Virus record (IMG/VR): IMGVR_UViG_3300049043_000067
Coordinates: 1-64,000 of that record
Source of the DNA: a virus
Strand: one strand, 5' to 3'
DNA: 64,000 nucleotides
Shown here: positions 27,102 to 39,198 of the stretch, in pieces
Layout: each line of letters begins with the position of its first letter
How positions within the stretch are numbered: the stretch's first letter is position 1
Notes under the pieces: model-generated
Database searches by the model: none
What the model was told of the DNA's origin: nothing
The model's input: the letters and a program-made list of their open reading frames with translations, nothing else
Made by a program: the position numbers and the translations under genes

Positions 27102-27386
27102 TGGACGTCGCTGGCATCATCGGCGTCGGTAACGTAAGTGTTACCATAACGAATTACCGCGGGCGTGTCGCCGGAGGAACTCGCAGACGCCGCGATGAAG
27201 GACATCCTCGACGTGCGCGGCAACCGCGCCAGAGATTATCCGGCAACAGCTTGTCGCCTTTCAGCACAGGCTGCACGAGGTTCTGGTGGGATATTTCCGA
27301 GCTCAGGCGGAAGAGCGAAACAATATTACGGCGCGCTGGTCAAGCACGGGGCGGCTGACATCGCCAAAGTCATAAAGGAAATGTGA
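27101..27386 (+). CDS. small tail-module protein (frameshifted)
   Basis: About 95 residues: MDVAGIIGVGNVSVTITNYRG, SPEELADAAMKDILDV, a helical middle (QQLVAFQHRLHEVLVGYFRA in a second frame) and LVKHGAADIAKVIKEM. Frame breaks near 27165, 27220 and 27330. Helical C-terminus. Family unnamed. Confidence 0.6.
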
Positions 27387-27840
27387 TGGCCACTCAGGCA
27401 ATGTGCACGAGCTACAAGGCTGAGCTGATGCAGGCCTTGCATAACCACACGCAGACGTCCGGGCACGTGTTCAAGTGCGCGATGTATACGTCGTCATCGA
27501 CGATGAGCAAGGCGACCACCGTCTACTCAAACACCAACGAAATCACGAACACCGCGGTCAGCGCCGCTGGCGGGTTGCGTGGACGGCGGCGCAAAACATC
27601 ACGCCGATTGCCGGAACAGGACGCGTCGTATACAAGCTGGTCTGTTAACCCGTCGTGGTCGTCGGCAACATTCACCGCAAATTCCTGCCTGATCTACAAC
27701 TCGTCGTCGGGCAATAGGGCCGTGTGCGTCCTGACGTTTGGCGGCAACCAGCAGGTCACCGCCGGTACGTTCACGATCCAGTTGCCAACCAATGGCGAGG
27801 GCTGCGTCGATCCTGCGCATTACCGCCTCAGGAGGCTGCC
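27386..27840 (+). CDS. virion protein, paralogue 1 of a tandem pair
   Basis: About 150 residues from ATG 27386 (AAGGAAATGTG). CTSYKAELMQALHNHTQTSG, FKCAMYTSSSTMSKATTVYS, AVCVLTFGGNQQVTAGTFTI. Frame break near 27575. No stop codon is found in any frame before the next gene, so a base is probably wrong near 27825. Clearly homologous to the next gene. Beta-rich; tail-associated by context. Confidence 0.65.
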
Positions 27841-28260
27841 GTGGCGATTACGCAAGCGGTCTGCAACAGCTTCCGGGTGGAGCTGATGCAGGGGTTCCAC
27901 CTATTCAACTCCGGCGGCAGCGCATTCAAGATGGCGCTGTGTCGTCATCGGCGAATATCGGGTCAGCGACAACCACCTACACATCTGCGGGTGAGGTGTC
28001 TGGCCCGGGGTACAACGCTGGAGGAAACGTGCTGCCAGGACAGAACACGTTCCTGTCAGGCGGCACGGCCTACGTTGACTTCAACGACATATTCTGGTCA
28101 TCGCCGTCACGGCGCGCGGGGCTTGATTCTACAACAGCACAAACGGAAACCGTGCGGTGTGTGTCTGGACTTTGGCGCAGACCGCGTCACGTCGAACAGT
28201 ACATTCACCGTCAGGTTCCCGACGCCGTCAGTAACGGAAGCCATCATCAGAATTACCTAG
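27841..28260 (+). CDS. virion protein, paralogue 2 of a tandem pair
   Basis: About 139 residues from GTG 27841 (TCAGGAGGCTGCC). VCNSFRVELMQGFHLFNSGG, FKMALCSSSANIGSATTTYT, SGPGYNAGGNVLPGQNTF, GGTAYVDFNDIFWSSPS, NGNRAVCVLDFG, ending TEAIIRIT. Same fold and order as paralogue 1, showing a duplication. Frame breaks near 27945 and 28110. Confidence 0.65.
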   Translation: MAITQAVCNSFRVELMQGFHLFNSGGSAFKMALCRHRRISGQRQPPTHLRVRCLARGTTLEETCCQDRTRSCQAARPTLTSTTYSGHRRHGARGLILQQHKRKPCGVCLDFGADRVTSNSTFTVRFPTPSVTEAIIRIT

Positions 28261-28271
28261 CGGATCGGTAA

Positions 28272-31200
28272 ATGCCCAGATTCTTGATCGCATCAAGGAC
28301 ACGTGGACCGCCGGATCGCCAACGACGCTGTCTGCGCTCCGCCACATTCGCAGTGAGCGGCACCGCGCCAACCGGTTACCAGACATTCAGCGCCCGGTAT
28401 GTATCGACGCCGACGCCTGACGCAAACATCCCGTTCCATCATCAGCCAGACCACCGGCAACTGGCGGATCTGCTGGTGTACCTACACGTCCGCCAACACC
28501 CTGCGCGTAACACGATCATCTTCTCCAGCAACGGAGACGCTGCCGTTACGTTCCCGGCTGGCACCAGCGATGTTGTGACCGCGTCCTCTAGGCATACCGG
28601 GCATCCGGAAGCCAACACCTTCACTGCGAACAACACGTTCCCAAATACCGGCCTCCGCATACTCGATACAAATGCATCCCACGCCCTGACCATCACGACA
28701 AACTCGAATATCACGGCAGACCGGACGCTCACCGTGACGACTGGTGACGCATCGAGAACGCTGGATATATCTGCCAGCAAACGTCACCGTCTCGTCGTTT
28801 CGGTACTCTTGTTGACGACGCCGACGCCAGCACCGCGCGCAGCACGCTGGGCTTAGGCGCCGCATCAACAGTAAACACTGGCACCAGTGAGACTACAATC
28901 CGCTTCTGAATGGGACCAATACGTGGTCGGCAAATAACGCGTTCTCTGGCACGGTTGGGATTCGAAGCAGCAGCGGCTACCGCATCCATTACCGTCAAGG
29001 GAACAGCCAGCAACCTTAATGCTGTAGATGTTCTGGCTCAGGACAGTGGCCCTCCGGCGATATTTGCCGATGGGGCTGACAATGGGTGGTTAAGGCTTTG
29101 GACCGGTGCCGGTGTGGAGGATATACGGCTCCGCGTCGGCGGTGACTCCTATATCACCAGCAATCTCGGAGTTGGTGATGCGGCTCCGCAGGCAAGGCTT
29201 CACGTCAGGTCCGATGTCCGCCGAGTCCGGCATCTTCGTCCAAAATAATAAGCGCAAGCGGGTACACATCCGTCCGCATCGGCAACAGTGGCCGAGGCAC
29301 CAACAGCAACCACCTGATCTACGGATCAGGATTGCTGGCATCAGGTCGAAAACAACCGCGCCCATCGCATTTGAGCCAGCCGGTACGGAAGCGATGCGCA
29401 TCCTGACCAGCGGCAACGTCGGGATTGGGGTATCAAACCCCTCTGTCACTCTCCACGTTCAGCACAATCAGGCTGTTCATTTTGGGTCTCGCGTAAAGAA
29501 CCTTTCGACTACCCAGTTTGCGGGGTCTGGTGTTGACTGCTCTGGCACGGGCGGCGGCGCTGCATTTTATTATTACAACACAAATGTCGGCGGCACTCTG
29601 GACGCTGCAGCGATAGCTGAGCTTACTCGTCAGGCGTTTATCAAAGGACGCTCTGCGGATTACGACTTCAACAGCCAGTACCATCGGTTCGCGACATCCA
29701 ATGTCGAGCGGATGCGTATTGATAGTACCGGCAACGTCGGCATCGGACTGTCGGCACCCTCAGGGACACTGCACACGCTCGGATCGACAGCGTTATTTAT
29801 GGATCGCGCGGGATCAGCGCACCTACTTGCTGCGAAGCTCAAACGGCACAACGGCATCGCCGACCGCTCTGGTCAGCGCGAACGTAATTGGTCGCGTGAG
29901 TTTTCAGGGTTATGACGGCACGCAGTGGGCAAGCGGCACGCTTACTGGAATTACGGCGACGGCCACGGAAAACTGGACATCAACAGCGCGCGGTGGGCAG
30001 CTTCAGATCCTCACAACGCCAAACACAACGACTGCCGCCGTCGAGCGCATGACGATTAACGCTGGCAACGTCGGCATCGGCATCTCTAACCCTGACACAC
30101 GCCTGACAATATCTGCCGCGACCATTGGTGGGTCCGCAGGAAACACCTCAAGGGCCAGTCGCATCAGCACGCTTGATGGGATAAATACGCAGCTTTTTGA
30201 CGGGACGTTTAGGCGGCACACCGCAGGTCGGACTGGGATGAAACCGTATCGCATCCAGCGGACCATCAGACGTCACCAGCTCAAGGGTTTATAGACTTTG
30301 GTATAGACGGACTGTCTCTTAACTCTGGCCTCGGCTTTAGGGTCTGGCTCGACCACATATGGCCCTCACGTCTGCAGGGCTTCTCGGAATCGGCACCACA
30401 GCGCCGTCATTTAACATCGACGTGCTGGGAACCAACACGGTTATCAGGTCAAAGGCATCATCGGGGTACGCCTCATTCTACGCAGATGCGCGGCGGAGAA
30501 CCGTCATATTACTTCTTCGGAACCAATAGCGTCGAAACCGCGAGGATTGCCAGCAACTCTACCCGGGTATTATTTCATTTCACACTGGGTCTGCAGCCAC
30601 TGAGCGCGCGCGATCGGATAAACCGGCGGCTTCGTGTAAGCGCAACCGCAGACGGCAGCAGGGGACACTCAGAATTGGCCGACAAAATGCGTCTGGAGTG
30701 AGGGTGGCCAGCTTGAGTTTTGCCGCTCGTCAGACAATGCCCTTAATATGACTATCGACCTTGTAACAGTATCAGTGTTAATTCATTGCGATTTATCGAC
30801 GTGCCGGGCGGCGTTACGATTGCAGCTTACGCGCTCTGGAGACCTGTACTTCCAGAACCACCAGGCCCGACACAGACCACATCCATCGGGTATATGGGTA
30901 CTCCGAAACAATGACCGGACTGGTACGACGACCTACACTCTGGCTCTGACTGATGCTGGCAAGACGATATTCAAGAACGACGACAGCGCCCAGACGATAA
31001 CCATTCCGCCAAACTCGTCGGTCGCCTTCCAATCGGGACAGCAATCATCATTGATAATACAAACGCTGGTGGCACATCATTCAATACCGCGACTGTTGTC
31101 ACGATTGCTCAGGGAGCTGGTGTCTCTCTGTACCGAGGAGACGCATCGGCCTCGTGGGCAACGCCGCAGAACAGAACGATAGCGCGCGGTCATATTTGCA

Positions 31201-31872
31201 CCATACGCAAAGTGCGCACCGACACGTGGGTTGTAACTGGAACGGGGCTGTCAGCATAATGCCCGGGATATTGGCGACCCTCTCCATCTACGATGATTTT
31301 GTTTTGTTCGCTCCGGGAACAACAACAATAACAACAATTCCGTCAAACGCTACGGCTGGGTCATTTTCTTGCAGGCCGCTGGAGGATCCAGCAAGGGGCG
31401 AGCGTCCCCAGTCGATGGATCCGCTGGTGGGGGCGGTGGGTTTTCTGCGATCACGCGCACCATCTTGAGTGGGGAGCGCGGCACAAACCTCACCGTCAGC
31501 GTCGGCGTCGGCGTTGCCGGTAGTGACGGCGGAAACACAACGCTGTCTGGAACGCTCAACGGATCCTCTGTATCAGTCACTGCCAATGGTGGGAAAAAGG
31601 GTACGTCTCTGGCGGATGGTGCCGGGGGCACAGCCTTCCGGCGGTGACATCAACCTGTCCGGCGAGGCAGGGTATGGGTACGTAGCCAGCCCGCCGGGAG
31701 AGAGGCTCCGGGTTATCCGGGGCTCGCTGGTGGCGTCTACAATGCGGGCGCGGGGTATCCTGCCGAGGGCGCACTGGATTATACATTCTTCGGCCCCGGC
31801 GGTGGCGGCATTGCTTCCGTCTCAGACGAGCCGGGATTTGATGGGTATATCAGGGTAAGGTGGACGTATTAA
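28272..31872 (+). CDS. long tail fibre/spike protein (many frameshifts)
   Basis: About 1,200 residues. Four copies of a fibre repeat (NLGVGDAAPQARLHV, GNVGIGVSNPSVTLHV, GNVGIGLSAPSGTLHT, GNVGIGISNPDTRLTI) between 29160 and 30110 mark a trimeric beta fibre. The C-terminal part (31365-31860) is Gly-rich (GGSSKGRASPVDGSAGGGGG...) and ends GYIRVRWTY, as in Gly-rich adhesin tips. More than fifteen frame breaks. It would bind the host surface. The stop overlaps the next ATG. Confidence 0.8.
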
Positions 31873-32196
31873 TGGCAATTACATATTCGTGGAATTTTAC
31901 TACCTTCGAGAAGGCCCTGCTCGCAGACGGCCTGCTGGATGTGGTCAAGGTTATTCACTGGTCCATCGGGGCCACTGACGGGACCTACTCGTCTTCCGTG
32001 TACGGCACCGCATCGCTTGCCGCCCCGGACCCCGATAACTACGTCGCCTACGAGGACATCACGAAGCAGTGGGCCATTGACGTGGTGTCTCAGGTTGGTA
32101 GACGTTCCGGCTATGGAGGCGTTGTTGGCTCGGGAAATCGACCATCAAAAGAACCCACCTACCGTGAGTTCTCCGCCGCCGTTCTCTAACAACTGA
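31872..32196 (+). CDS. DUF7936-like tail protein (frameshifted)
   Basis: About 107 residues. ITYSWNFTTFEKALLADGLL, VVKVIHWSIGATDGTYSSSV YG, NYVAYEDITKQW, then after a frame break near 32098 VPAMEALLAREIDHQKNPPT. This is a recurrent small tail-fibre-associated family. Possibly an assembly chaperone or fibre accessory. Confidence 0.65.
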
Positions 32197-32203
32197 GGTT
32201 ACA

Positions 32204-32381
32204 GTGAAGTATCTGGTTATCCCAATCGGAGCAGGCTCAGAAGTTTGCGGAGTCTATTGCGTCTTTGCCGCTCCCCTACGTCCAGTCCCGCCCGCTGATG
32301 CTCGTCCTTGAGCAGGCGAAGGTCAGGGATCTTGAGGACGAGAGAGCCCCGTCAAGACTGAGGGCTAGCGGTGTTTGGTGA
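32204..32381 (+). CDS. small hypothetical protein (frameshifted)
   Basis: About 58 residues from GTG 32204 (GAGGTTACAGTG). MKYLVIP, then after a frame break near 32225 QAQKFAESIASLPLPYVQSR PLMLVLEQAKVRDLEDERAP. The stop overlaps the next GTG. Unknown function. Confidence 0.55.
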
Positions 32382-32604
32382 GACCCCGTTCGCCGACCTG
32401 CCATTCAGCTCCCTACCGAGCAACGTGGTGGTGGCTGTCGATGTCGTCGGGGTCTCCCTCACCGTCCTGATAGGCTGTTACCAGTATTACTCGTGGGCCG
32501 AGATCCCTGACGGATCCGCTACGTGGACCCAGATCAACACGGCAGGGGCCAGTTGGTCTAACATTCCAACACCGACAAATGTGTGGGGCGAACCGACGTG
32601 CTAG
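32371..32604 (+). CDS. small virion-associated protein
   Basis: 77 residues from GTG 32371. MFGETPFADLPFSSLPSN, a hydrophobic stretch (VVVAVDVVGVSLTVLIGCYQ), then Trp-rich SWAEIPDGSATWTQINTAGA SW ending NVWGEPTC. The Trp/Thr/Pro pattern recurs in small fibre-cluster proteins. Intact frame. Confidence 0.55.
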   Translation: MFGETPFADLPFSSLPSNVVVAVDVVGVSLTVLIGCYQYYSWAEIPDGSATWTQINTAGASWSNIPTPTNVWGEPTC

Positions 32605-32621
32605 CCCCGGAGAGGTGATCT

Positions 32622-34367
32622 ATGCCTACCTATTCAAGCAGCTACCGCTTTGAGCTTCCCGCCGCGACGGCGAACGCGCTGGCACGTGGGGCCAGATGAT
32701 GAACACGTTTATGGGCACGCTGCTCGAAGACGCGCTGTCCGGTGGCTCGACGATCACCATCCCGACAAACGCCAATTACACGCTGATCACGGCGTCTGGC
32801 GCCGGCAGACGAGACTAGGCGTCTGGTCCTGAATGTTTGTCAGCTCCGTTGCGCTCACGGCAACGCGCGACATCATCATCCCTAGTGCGCGCAAGGTTTA
32901 CTCTGTCCTGAACAGCACGACTGGCTCTCAGGCGATCAGGGTCGTGACCAGCGCGAGCACGGTTTCGGTTACCGTGCCAAACGGATCCCGCCGGTTCATT
33001 TTCTGCGATGGCACAAATACCTACGACATGCTGACAGACCTGCCCACCGGCGTGTCTGCTCAGGGCGTCCCCATCGTCACGACGACAGCCAGTCAGACCC
33101 TGACGAACAAGACGATTGATGCGGCGGTCATCACGTCTCCAACGCTGACGGTCAGGGATAACGTGTTTACGGTTCAGGACGAGCTGGACAACACAAAGCA
33201 GGCCCGCCTTCAGTTGTCAGGCATCACGACAGCAAACACTCGCACGCTGACAGTCCCAGACGCCGATGGCACGTTATTGCTGAACGGCGCGACCCAGACC
33301 GTCTCGAACAAGACGCTCGACAACACGAACATCATCACGGTCCGAGACGACCGCCTGACCATTCAGGACAACGCCGACACGACGAAGCAGGCGACACTTG
33401 AGCTGTCTGGTATAACCACGGCGACAACCCGCATCATGTCGGTTGCCGACGGCAGTTTCACGCTGGGTGGCCGACCCATTCTGGGAACAAGCTCGGCGAC
33501 GTACAACGTTACCGCGGCCGACCGGAATGGCATCATAACCTGTTACACCGGATGCACGGCGGTCGCGTTCCCAAACCCAGCGTCCGCTGGCGTTACCAAT
33601 AACTTCCACTGCACGATCTACAACAACACGGGTGTCAGCATCACCCTGTCCACTGCATCTGGATCGTTTATCATTGCGGGCACCGGGTCAGCGGCAACGC
33701 ATGTCCTGCCCCACCTGATGTACGCCACGGTCATCTCGGATGGCACGAACTGGTGGATCGAAACCGCCATCCCGTCGGACAACTGTCGATCACGACAGCT
33801 AAGCTGGCCGACGCCTGCCGTCACGCCTGCAAAGCTGTCGCAGCGGTTTACGCAAATGACGCCGCGGTACGATGAGCGGCACCGCTTCAGGACTTGGACT
33901 GGCATCCCGTCGTGGGTCAAACAGGGTCACGATAAATTTTGGCGACGTTAGCTTAGTGCGGCAGGCGCTGAACGCAAACACATACCACGATGCTCCAGCT
34001 CGGAAGCATGCAGCTGTTGACCGAAACAAACACTGGGTATACCGCCTGGTACCACGAATCTGTAGCAGGTTGGCTACGAGCGGGAGCGGCTACGGGTGAG
34101 ATCTCACAGGCGCTGGATGACAACACTGGGTTCTACACGGGCATTGTGACCACTGCATCCATACGGGGTAAGCAGAACATCTGTGGTGCCTTCAACGTGA
34201 CCGGATCAAACCCAACACTGGGCACACGGAACTCTGTCGAGGCAGGAAGTCTGGTTTCGACGCTAAGTGGCGCGCTCGATAGCGTTCAGGTTGCGTCATA
34301 CAACGCGTCTGGCGGGCAGGGGACAGCAACTTTCGATGCCGGAACGGTAACTGTTTATTACGAGTAA
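32622..34367 (+). CDS. tail fibre protein with repeats (frameshifted)
   Basis: About 580 residues from ATG 32622 (GGAGAGGTGATCTATG). Start YSSSYRFELPAATANA then GTWGQMMNTFMG is usual in phage fibre proteins. Two repeats of about 60 residues begin TVRDNVFTVQDELDNTKQAR and TVRDDRLTIQDNADTTKQAT. The C-terminal part (to GTVTVYYE) follows breaks near 33780 and 33960. Host-binding role by family shape. Confidence 0.75.
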
Positions 34368-34373
34368 CACGCA

Positions 34374-36280
34374 ATGGCCCTTGATGAAACTCAACTTCAA
34401 GCCGGGATTCTACAGGGATGTGACGCGATACTCTGCGACCGGCGGCTGGTGGGACGGAGACAACATCCGTTTTCATTTTGGCCAGCCTCAGTCAATCGGC
34501 GGCTGGGTCAAGGCACCGGGAGGACCGTTTCTCGGCAGTTGCCGGTTCATGCACGAGTGGGGCGCGCTAACCGGCGACACGATTGTTGGGGTTGGAACCC
34601 ACCTGAAGTTTTACCTGTATTACGGCGGCGCATTCTACGACGTGACGCCGATCCGCAAGACCGTGAACCCGCTGTCATCGACACCCAGTCAGCCGTTTTC
34701 GGTGACGAACCTTAGCAACAAGCTGACGGTAAGAGACAACAGCCACGGCGCAACCGTCAACGACTTTGTGACGTTCAGCGGTGCGGTGGCGATTGCCAAT
34801 ATTACTGCGGCGCAGCTCAATACCGAGTTCCAGATCACCGAGATCGTGGACGGAAACAACTACCGCGTAACCCTGCCTGTAAGCGCAAACGCAACCGTGA
34901 CGGCGGGCGGCGGCACCGCCATTGTCGCGACCTATCAGGTGAATACCGGTCTGGACACCGGAACCAGCGGCGGCTCCGGGTGGGGCGCTGGGCCGTGGGG
35001 TGGCAACTATCTGGGAGGCGGAACCAATACCGGCTGGGGTATCCCAGCAAACACGTCGGTATCTGTCAGTCAGCAGATCGGTATGTGGAGCGGCTCAAAC
35101 TACGGCGAGGACCTCGTATACAACCAGCGCAACGGGTCGATCTACTACTGGGACAAGACGGCAGGATACAGCGCGCGCCGGTGTGGCGCTATCAACCCTG
35201 ACCGGCGCGACGTCGGTGCCTCAGATCGCGACTGAGACCACGGTGTCGGCGGAGCGTCACGTGATCGCGTTCGGCACTGGATCCGTTTGACGCGCCCGGG
35301 GTGCCAGGACAAGGCGCTCATCAGTTCAGCTCTCAGGAAACGGCAGTTGACTGGTTACCGATCCCGACCAACACCGCCGGTGACCTTCGCCTGATCCTAG
35401 GATCGACGTTTGTCACGCACATGCAGACCACTCAGGAAATTCTGGTGTGGTCAAACACAGCCCTGCACTCGATGCGGTACGTCGGTGCGCCATTCGTGTA
35501 CGGCATTTCGGTGCTGTCATCGAAGGCGACCATCATCGGGCCTAAGGCGAAGACCGTGCTTGATGACACGGTCTACTGGATGAGCAAGGGTGCCTTCTTC
35601 CGGTACTCCGGACGGGCTGGAGATGCTGCCCTGCCCGATCTTGATTACGTGTTCAAGGACCTGAACTACGACCAGAGCGACAAGGTGTACGCATCGACGA
35701 ACTCCCTGTTCGGGGAGGTCATGTGGTTCATCCCGACGGTTGGGTCTCAGGAGGTCAACCGCTGCATTATCTTCAATTCGATCCAGAACATCTGGTACTA
35801 CACCTCAATGTCCCGCACGGCGTGGATGGACCGGGTGTCCAGCCCGTACCCGCAAGCGACCATCGGCGGGTACATTTACCAGCATGAAAATGGCCAGATG
35901 GACGGGTCAACTTCCCGGCCAGCGCCATTGTCAGCTACATCGAGAGTGCCCCAGTCGAGATTGGCAACGGCGAGAAGATCTTCTTTGCCAGCCAGATCAT
36001 CCCGGACATCACGTTTAACAACTCCACCGCCGTTGCCCCGCAGGTCGCCCTGTCGATCAAGCCTCAGGACTCCCCGGGCGGACCGATCACGGCCACCTCA
36101 ACATCAGGCGGCAATGTTCAGAGAATAACCTCCGCAACTGTAGAACAATTTACAGACAAGGTGTATGTTCGCCTAAGGGGTCGAGGCTTGTCCCTGCGGG
36201 TTGACTGCAACACCGCCGGTACGTCGTGGCAACTGGGTACCCCGCTAATTGACGGAAGACCGGACGGGAGTCGCATATGA
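34374..36280 (+). CDS. tail nozzle / P22 gp10-like stabilisation protein (frameshifted)
   Basis: About 635 residues. ATGGCCCTT at 34374 is followed by an extra base, then MKLNFKPGFYRDVTRYSATG, RFHFGQPQSIGGWVKAPGG and GTHLKFYLYYGGAFYDVTPI. The central part WSNTALHSMRYVGAPFVYGI and C-terminal VYVRLRGRGLSLRVDCNTAG follow. Frame breaks near 34383, 35205, 35285 and 35915. The start pattern belongs to podoviral tail hub/nozzle proteins that plug packaged DNA. The stop overlaps the next ATG. Confidence 0.75.
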
Positions 36281-36615
36281 CCACCAGACGCAGCGGCGGA
36301 AATCTACAGCGGGTTCTGCCGCGCGCTGGAATACCTCGGGCGCTCAGGACGGCGAAGTTACCGTCGAGTACCTGACCCGGCTTGTTGCTGCGCTGCAGCA
36401 AATCGTTAACGACCTGTCGAGTCCTGCAACCCTGCGTTGCGGAAACCTCATCATCACCGACTGCCGTCAATCACAGCAGCGATCTGGGGCTCGGCGATGT
36501 TTACGTAGACGGTGCCGGGTATCTCCGGCTTCGCGTCGCGGGATACCCCCTTGTTGATCCAGTAACTGGCCGTGGTCAGGTGCCAGCAACCAACATCACT
36601 GTCAGCATAACCTAA
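36277..36615 (+). CDS. small virion protein (frameshifted)
   Basis: About 112 residues: MTTRRSGGNLQRVL, DGEVTVEYLTRLVAALQQIV NDL, CGNLIITD, then GYLRLRVAGYPLVDPVTGRG ending NITVSIT. Frame breaks near 36330, 36465 and 36500. Probably a minor tail protein; unnamed. Confidence 0.55.
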
Positions 36616-36626
36616 GGATTACAAAA

Positions 36627-38770
36627 ATGTCTCAGGCAAAATATCTCGCCGATCATCTGAGCGGCTACGGCCGGTATGGCGACACGATGCTGATGCACGT
36701 GAACCCCGAGGAAGTCCGGGCCCTCGACATGATGGCTGGCATTGCCGGTCGCCACCTTACGACAAATCCGGACACTGGCCTGCCTGAGGCCTTCAGCCTG
36801 TTCGACATTCTACCCTTTGCCATCGACATCATCGCGCCCGGTATGGGAACGGCGGGCTGAGATTCCGATCGGTGCCGCCTCTGGTGCGGCGTCTCAGGCG
36901 GTGCAGGGCGGCGACCCGCTGACTGGTGCGCTGACCGGCGGCGTCATGAGCGGCGTGAGCAACAGCCTGTTCGGAGGCAGCGGTGCGGCTGGAGAAGCAG
37001 CTAAAGCTCCGCTGGCGGAAGGCGCTCTGCCTCCGGCACACCTGAATCCTGCGGGCGCAACGACAATGACGTCTGGCCCGGGCATGACCCCGCCACCGCC
37101 TCCAATGTCCTTAAATCCGGCTGGCGCAACTTATGTGCCTCCCACCCCTACCCCGGATCAGGGTTATTGGAAAGACATCCTCGGAGAGGGGTCGGACGAA
37201 AAGATCGGCAAGCTGTTCGGGCTCGAAGGAATCACGGCCCTGTCTACGGCGGCCAGCATGTTCCCCGGCGGCGAGGGCAAGCCTGAAGAGGAAGAGTATG
37301 GTCCTCGCGGCGAGTGGCGTCCGGGTCAGGGATACGTGCCCTTCCAGCAGGCCGGTGTCCGGTCATTCAGCCCAGCCGCAGCAAGCCCGTCCGGGATGGA
37401 GCAGAGCTGGATCAATTACAGCCCGTCCGCGGATCCCAGCACCTACCGCCGCTTTGCAGACGGCGGACCGGTCTACACGGACAACTACGGTACCGCCATT
37501 CAGGGCATCAGGTCCCGCTCGGGCGCGCGCCGGATGACCGACAATCAAGGCAGTGAGATGACACCCATCGGCCGGGCGCTTACTGGCCCTCCCGGGAGTT
37601 GGGTATAATAGGCGCGGATCAAGGCAGCCCGGCAAGGCAGGCAAGGGCGCGAGACGTCAGGAGCCGACTCCGCAGCCGCAGGTATCGCCTGTGGTGCAGG
37701 GCCGCGATCCGAACTCGTACATTCAGGGCGGGCAGACCTCCGGGTCTGACTTCTTCGCCGCGGCAATGCCAGCCGGTATCAACGCGGCACCACAGAAGGC
37801 TCCAATGGGAATGCCCTCGACGGTACCGATGGCTCCCAACGGGGATATGGGCTTTGCTGACGGCGGGTACGTGACATCCCCAGCAACGGCAAGGCCGGTA
37901 TGCCGTCGTCCCAGCCTGAACCTCAGATGGCGTCTGGCAAGGGTGGCCTGCAGGGATCAGCCCCAGTCTATATGGGCGCTGGTCAATATGAGGGCATGCC
38001 GAATACAGAGCAGAACATTGCGGCTTACAGGCAGTCTCTGGTGGCCCAGCAGCCTGCCCCGCAGCCTGCGTCCGGCAAGGGCGGCATGCAGCCGTCAGCG
38101 CCGCCAAAGGGCGCGGAGATGCCGCAGATAATGCCCCAGCAGACACAGCCTGCCGCGGCGCAGCCAGCCTCAGGCAAGGGCGGCATGCAGCCACAGCAGG
38201 CGCAGCAGGCGGCGGCGATGATGGGCGGCGGTATGGTGCCTCGCCGTGGTCGCTTCCGCGGCGCACGCTTTCGCGGATGGCGGGCCTGTTATGGGTGGAA
38301 TTGCGCAGGGAATGGAAGTGCCGCCGGAGCCTCAGGGCATGCCGGGCGGACAGGGTGGTGGGTCCGAGATGGACGATCAGCGCCTGATCCAACTGGCAGC
38401 CGCCGCGCTGTCTGGTCAGATCCCGAATGGTGAACCGATCATTCAGTTGTTTGTTGCCAAATTTGGCGAAGGCGCGCTGCAGAAGCTGATGTCTATGGTC
38501 AACCCTCAGGTGCCTGAAAATATGGGCAGGTTGTTGCAGGGACCCGGCGACGGGCGGTCAGACAGCATCCCGGCGTCCATCGACGGTCGCGCCCCAGCGA
38601 AGCTGAGCACCGGCGAGTTCGTTGTGCCTGCAAAGGCGGTGTCGAAGCTCGGTCGGGGATCGACGGAAGCTGGCGCGAAAAAGCTGCAGGGTATGGTAAA
38701 TAAAGTGAACCGCACGTCCTACGACCGGGCTGGCGGCATCATTGATGACGAAGAGGCGATGACCACTTGA
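36627..38770 (+). CDS. internal virion/tail-associated protein with FADGG motifs (frameshifted)
   Basis: About 713 residues from ATG 36627 (AAGGATTACAAAAATG). A helical, Gly-rich N-terminus (LPFAIDIIAPGMGTAG, PIGAASGAASQAVQGG) is followed by long Pro/Gln/Gly-rich disorder with FADGGPV/FADGGYV motifs and repeated ASGKGGMQP units. The C-terminal part ends GRSDSIPASIDGRAPAKLST GEFVVPAKAVS, a pattern frequent in podoviral internal proteins. Frame breaks near 36855, 37608, 37890 and 38245. Function unknown. Confidence 0.65.
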
Positions 38771-39186
38771 CCCCGACACTCGTCCCGCCCGAAGCGGTAA
38801 ACAAGGTTTGGCTGCAGGTCCTTCCATACGTTCGTAACCTGATTGAAAAAATATCAGGCGGCCGCATGACGGAGATGTCCATCTACGAGGACGTCATCGA
38901 CGGCACAAGCCAGCTTTGGGTGGTGTTTGACGAGGACGACGGGAACAAGATGGTCGCGTTCGTTGTCACCCGCATGATCGAGTACGAGAAGATCAAGATG
39001 CTCTGCATAGATCATCTTGCCGGTGAACGTCTCGATGAGTGGATGCAGCCGATGTACGAGCTGATCGAGCGCTGGGCGCGCGACGTCGGCGGCGCTGATG
39101 GCGTCGAAGTGATGGGCCGTCCGGGCTGGGAGCGGGCATTCGGAGAAGATCGGGTACCCGTTCAAGAAAAGATTTACGTTGATTGA
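38767..39186 (+). CDS. GNAT-fold-like virion protein
   Basis: 139 residues from TTG 38767, overlapping the previous stop. IYEDVIDGTSQLWVVFDEDD, KMVAFVVTRMIEYEKIKML and ARDVGGADGVEVMGRPGWER match the small acyltransferase-fold proteins of podovirus ejection clusters. Acetyltransferase activity is unproven; no clear acetyl-CoA loop is visible. Confidence 0.65.
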   Translation: MTPTLVPPEAVNKVWLQVLPYVRNLIEKISGGRMTEMSIYEDVIDGTSQLWVVFDEDDGNKMVAFVVTRMIEYEKIKMLCIDHLAGERLDEWMQPMYELIERWARDVGGADGVEVMGRPGWERAFGEDRVPVQEKIYVD

Positions 39187-39198
39187 AAGGTTATTCTG

